Assembly: GCA_013812465.1 (NCBI GenBank)
Contig: JACCTK010000401.1
Coordinates: forward strand, 1 to 6,708
DNA from: Actinomycetota bacterium
GTDB taxonomy: Bacteria; Actinomycetota; Thermoleophilia; Gaiellales; Gaiellaceae
Direction: 5' to 3'
Length of the DNA: 6,708 nucleotides
The notes below the pieces were generated by a model. It made no database searches. It saw nothing but the letters and a program-made list of their open reading frames with translations, and was not told the origin of the DNA. Positions 5,766-6,708 of this stretch are shown here, piece by piece; the stretch's first letter is position 1; every line of letters begins with the position of its first letter. A program made the translations under genes and the position numbers.

Positions 5766-6708
5766 CCGCTCGGCTCGGGCATCGCCACGAACCCGCGAAA
5801 GAGCTCGCGCCAGCGAGGACGCAGCGCCTCGTACGTGTTCGCGGCAGCGGTCTCCTGTCCGGCGAGGAGCACGGCGTCGAGATCGCTCGCGGGCGCAGCG
5901 GCGACGTGACTCGTCCAGGCGACCAGCCCGTCGACGTCCTCGACGTCCACCAGCCAGCCGTTCTCCCTGTGCCGCACGAGGTCGAGCGCCTGCCCGACAC
6001 GCGTCGTCACGAGCGGGGCCCCGGTCGCCATCGCCTCGAGAACCGCGCGCGGACCGCCTTCGTCGCGAGAGGTAACGAGGCAGACGTCGATCGCCTCGTA
6101 CGCCCGGGCGACGGCGTCGACGGACGGGAGCAGCACATGTCGATAGGGAATCCCGAGCCGCTCGAGACCCGCGCGCACGTATCCGCGCGAGGGGCCCGTG
6201 AGCAGGAAGACAAGCTCGCGCACTTCCTCTCGGAGACGCTCGGCGACCGCGAGCAAGACGTCCGGGCCTTTGATCAGCTTCGGCTCGAGCCCGTCTCCCC
6301 AGCCGACGCCGTCCTTCTGGAACGAGCCCGCGACGAAGGCGGACTCGGCCAGCCCGAGCTCGCGACGAGCGGCAGAACGGCTCTCGGAAGTCCGGGGTCG
6401 AAAAGCGTCTGTGTCGATCCCTATCGGGATGCGATGGAGCTTCTCGGCCGCGATGCCCGTCTCTAGGATGAGCTCCTCCATCGCGCGCGACGTCACCTGC
6501 ACCCGGTCGATCTCGGAGTGCCTTCGACGAAGCGTCTCGAAGCATTTGTCGAACTCGGGCATGCCCGGCGTGCCCGGACGGCCGTGAAAATAAGCGAAGC
6601 CGAGCCGATTCCCCCGTCGCTCGAAGTCGTGCAGAAGCAGCGTGAACTGGCTCAGGTGGAAGATCGACTGCCGGGAGATTCCTTTCACCCAACGCGTGGG
6701 ACCCAGCG
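5762..6708 (-). CDS. GT4 glycosyltransferase, N-terminus outside window
   Basis: About 314 residues are visible; the frame is open to the right edge. A GTG at 6688 could start it, but six sense codons precede it and the first GT-B strands are not in view, so the true start is probably beyond the window. Counting from 6688: VTSRAMEEL (65-73), HRIPIGIDTDAFRP (85-98), GSFQKDGVGWGDGLEPKLIK (121-140) followed by GPDVLL, FLLTGPSRGYVRAGLE (161-176), then the intact EX7E (E210, E218) in DEGGPRAVLEAMATGAPLV and the RENGWLV loop (241-247). These mark a retaining GT4 donor domain. The FQKDG.GW.DG..PK segment looks specific to a subgroup. It ends at TGA 5764-5762, coupled by TTGA to the next GT4, so the two are probably translated together. 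Confidence 0.88.
   Translation of the reverse strand, partial: LGPTRWVKGISRQSIFHLSQFTLLLHDFERRGNRLGFAYFHGRPGTPGMPEFDKCFETLRRRHSEIDRVQVTSRAMEELILETGIAAEKLHRIPIGIDTDAFRPRTSESRSAARRELGLAESAFVAGSFQKDGVGWGDGLEPKLIKGPDVLLAVAERLREEVRELVFLLTGPSRGYVRAGLERLGIPYRHVLLPSVDAVARAYEAIDVCLVTSRDEGGPRAVLEAMATGAPLVTTRVGQALDLVRHRENGWLVDVEDVDGLVAWTSHVAAAPASDLDAVLLAGQETAAANTYEALRPRWRELFRGFVAMPEPSG

Noticed and set aside
4683..6692. Single 669-codon minus-strand protein
   Set aside because: Its first roughly 310 codons are an Arg-rich shadow of the GT4 at 5762-6708; recognisable protein begins at the TTG at 5765.

Overview
The window is a block of glycosyltransferase genes from a very GC-rich bacterium. The GC-rich third codon positions, the use of GTG and TTG starts, and the Arg/Ala-rich antisense reading frames fit an actinobacterium. 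The style of the proteins and of the intergenic palindromes reminds me of Thermoleophilia-type soil lineages, but that placement is an impression and not a demonstrated assignment.

Layout, from right to left on the minus strand. A GT4 glycosyltransferase (5762..6708) runs in from beyond the right edge. It is followed, with a 4-base TTGA overlap, by a second GT4 (4683..5765). A single plus-strand GT2 gene (3874..4719) comes next. It overlaps the 3' end of the second GT4 by 37 bases tail to tail and starts only 23 bases from the divergent start of the next minus-strand gene. That gene (1595..3850) encodes a 751-residue GT2-GT4 two-domain protein. A 257-base gap with two copies of a palindrome-containing repeat follows. 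Then comes a WbuB-like GT4 (117..1337), whose stop overlaps (GTGA) the start of a membrane-type GT2 that leaves the window at the left edge (1..120).

How the genes work together: six genes carrying seven glycosyltransferase domains (three GT2, four GT4) stand side by side with no other enzyme class in view. This is what the glycosyltransferase core of an exopolysaccharide, capsule, O-antigen-like or glycolipid locus looks like. Each enzyme presumably adds one sugar to a growing lipid-linked or secreted glycan. No flippase, polymerase, priming transferase or sugar-nucleotide enzyme is visible here, so neither the product nor the order of addition can be read from this window.

The least ordinary parts are the repeats. 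Two copies of a roughly 52-base repeat lie between genes. Two copies of a different palindrome of about 21-25 bases lie inside the GT2-GT4 fusion gene, in frame, adding LQQSVTRS and LQQTVTRS to the protein. One of these sits at the junction of the two enzyme domains. The 23-base divergent gap also holds a symmetric TAGCCTA that could act as a shared -10 element.
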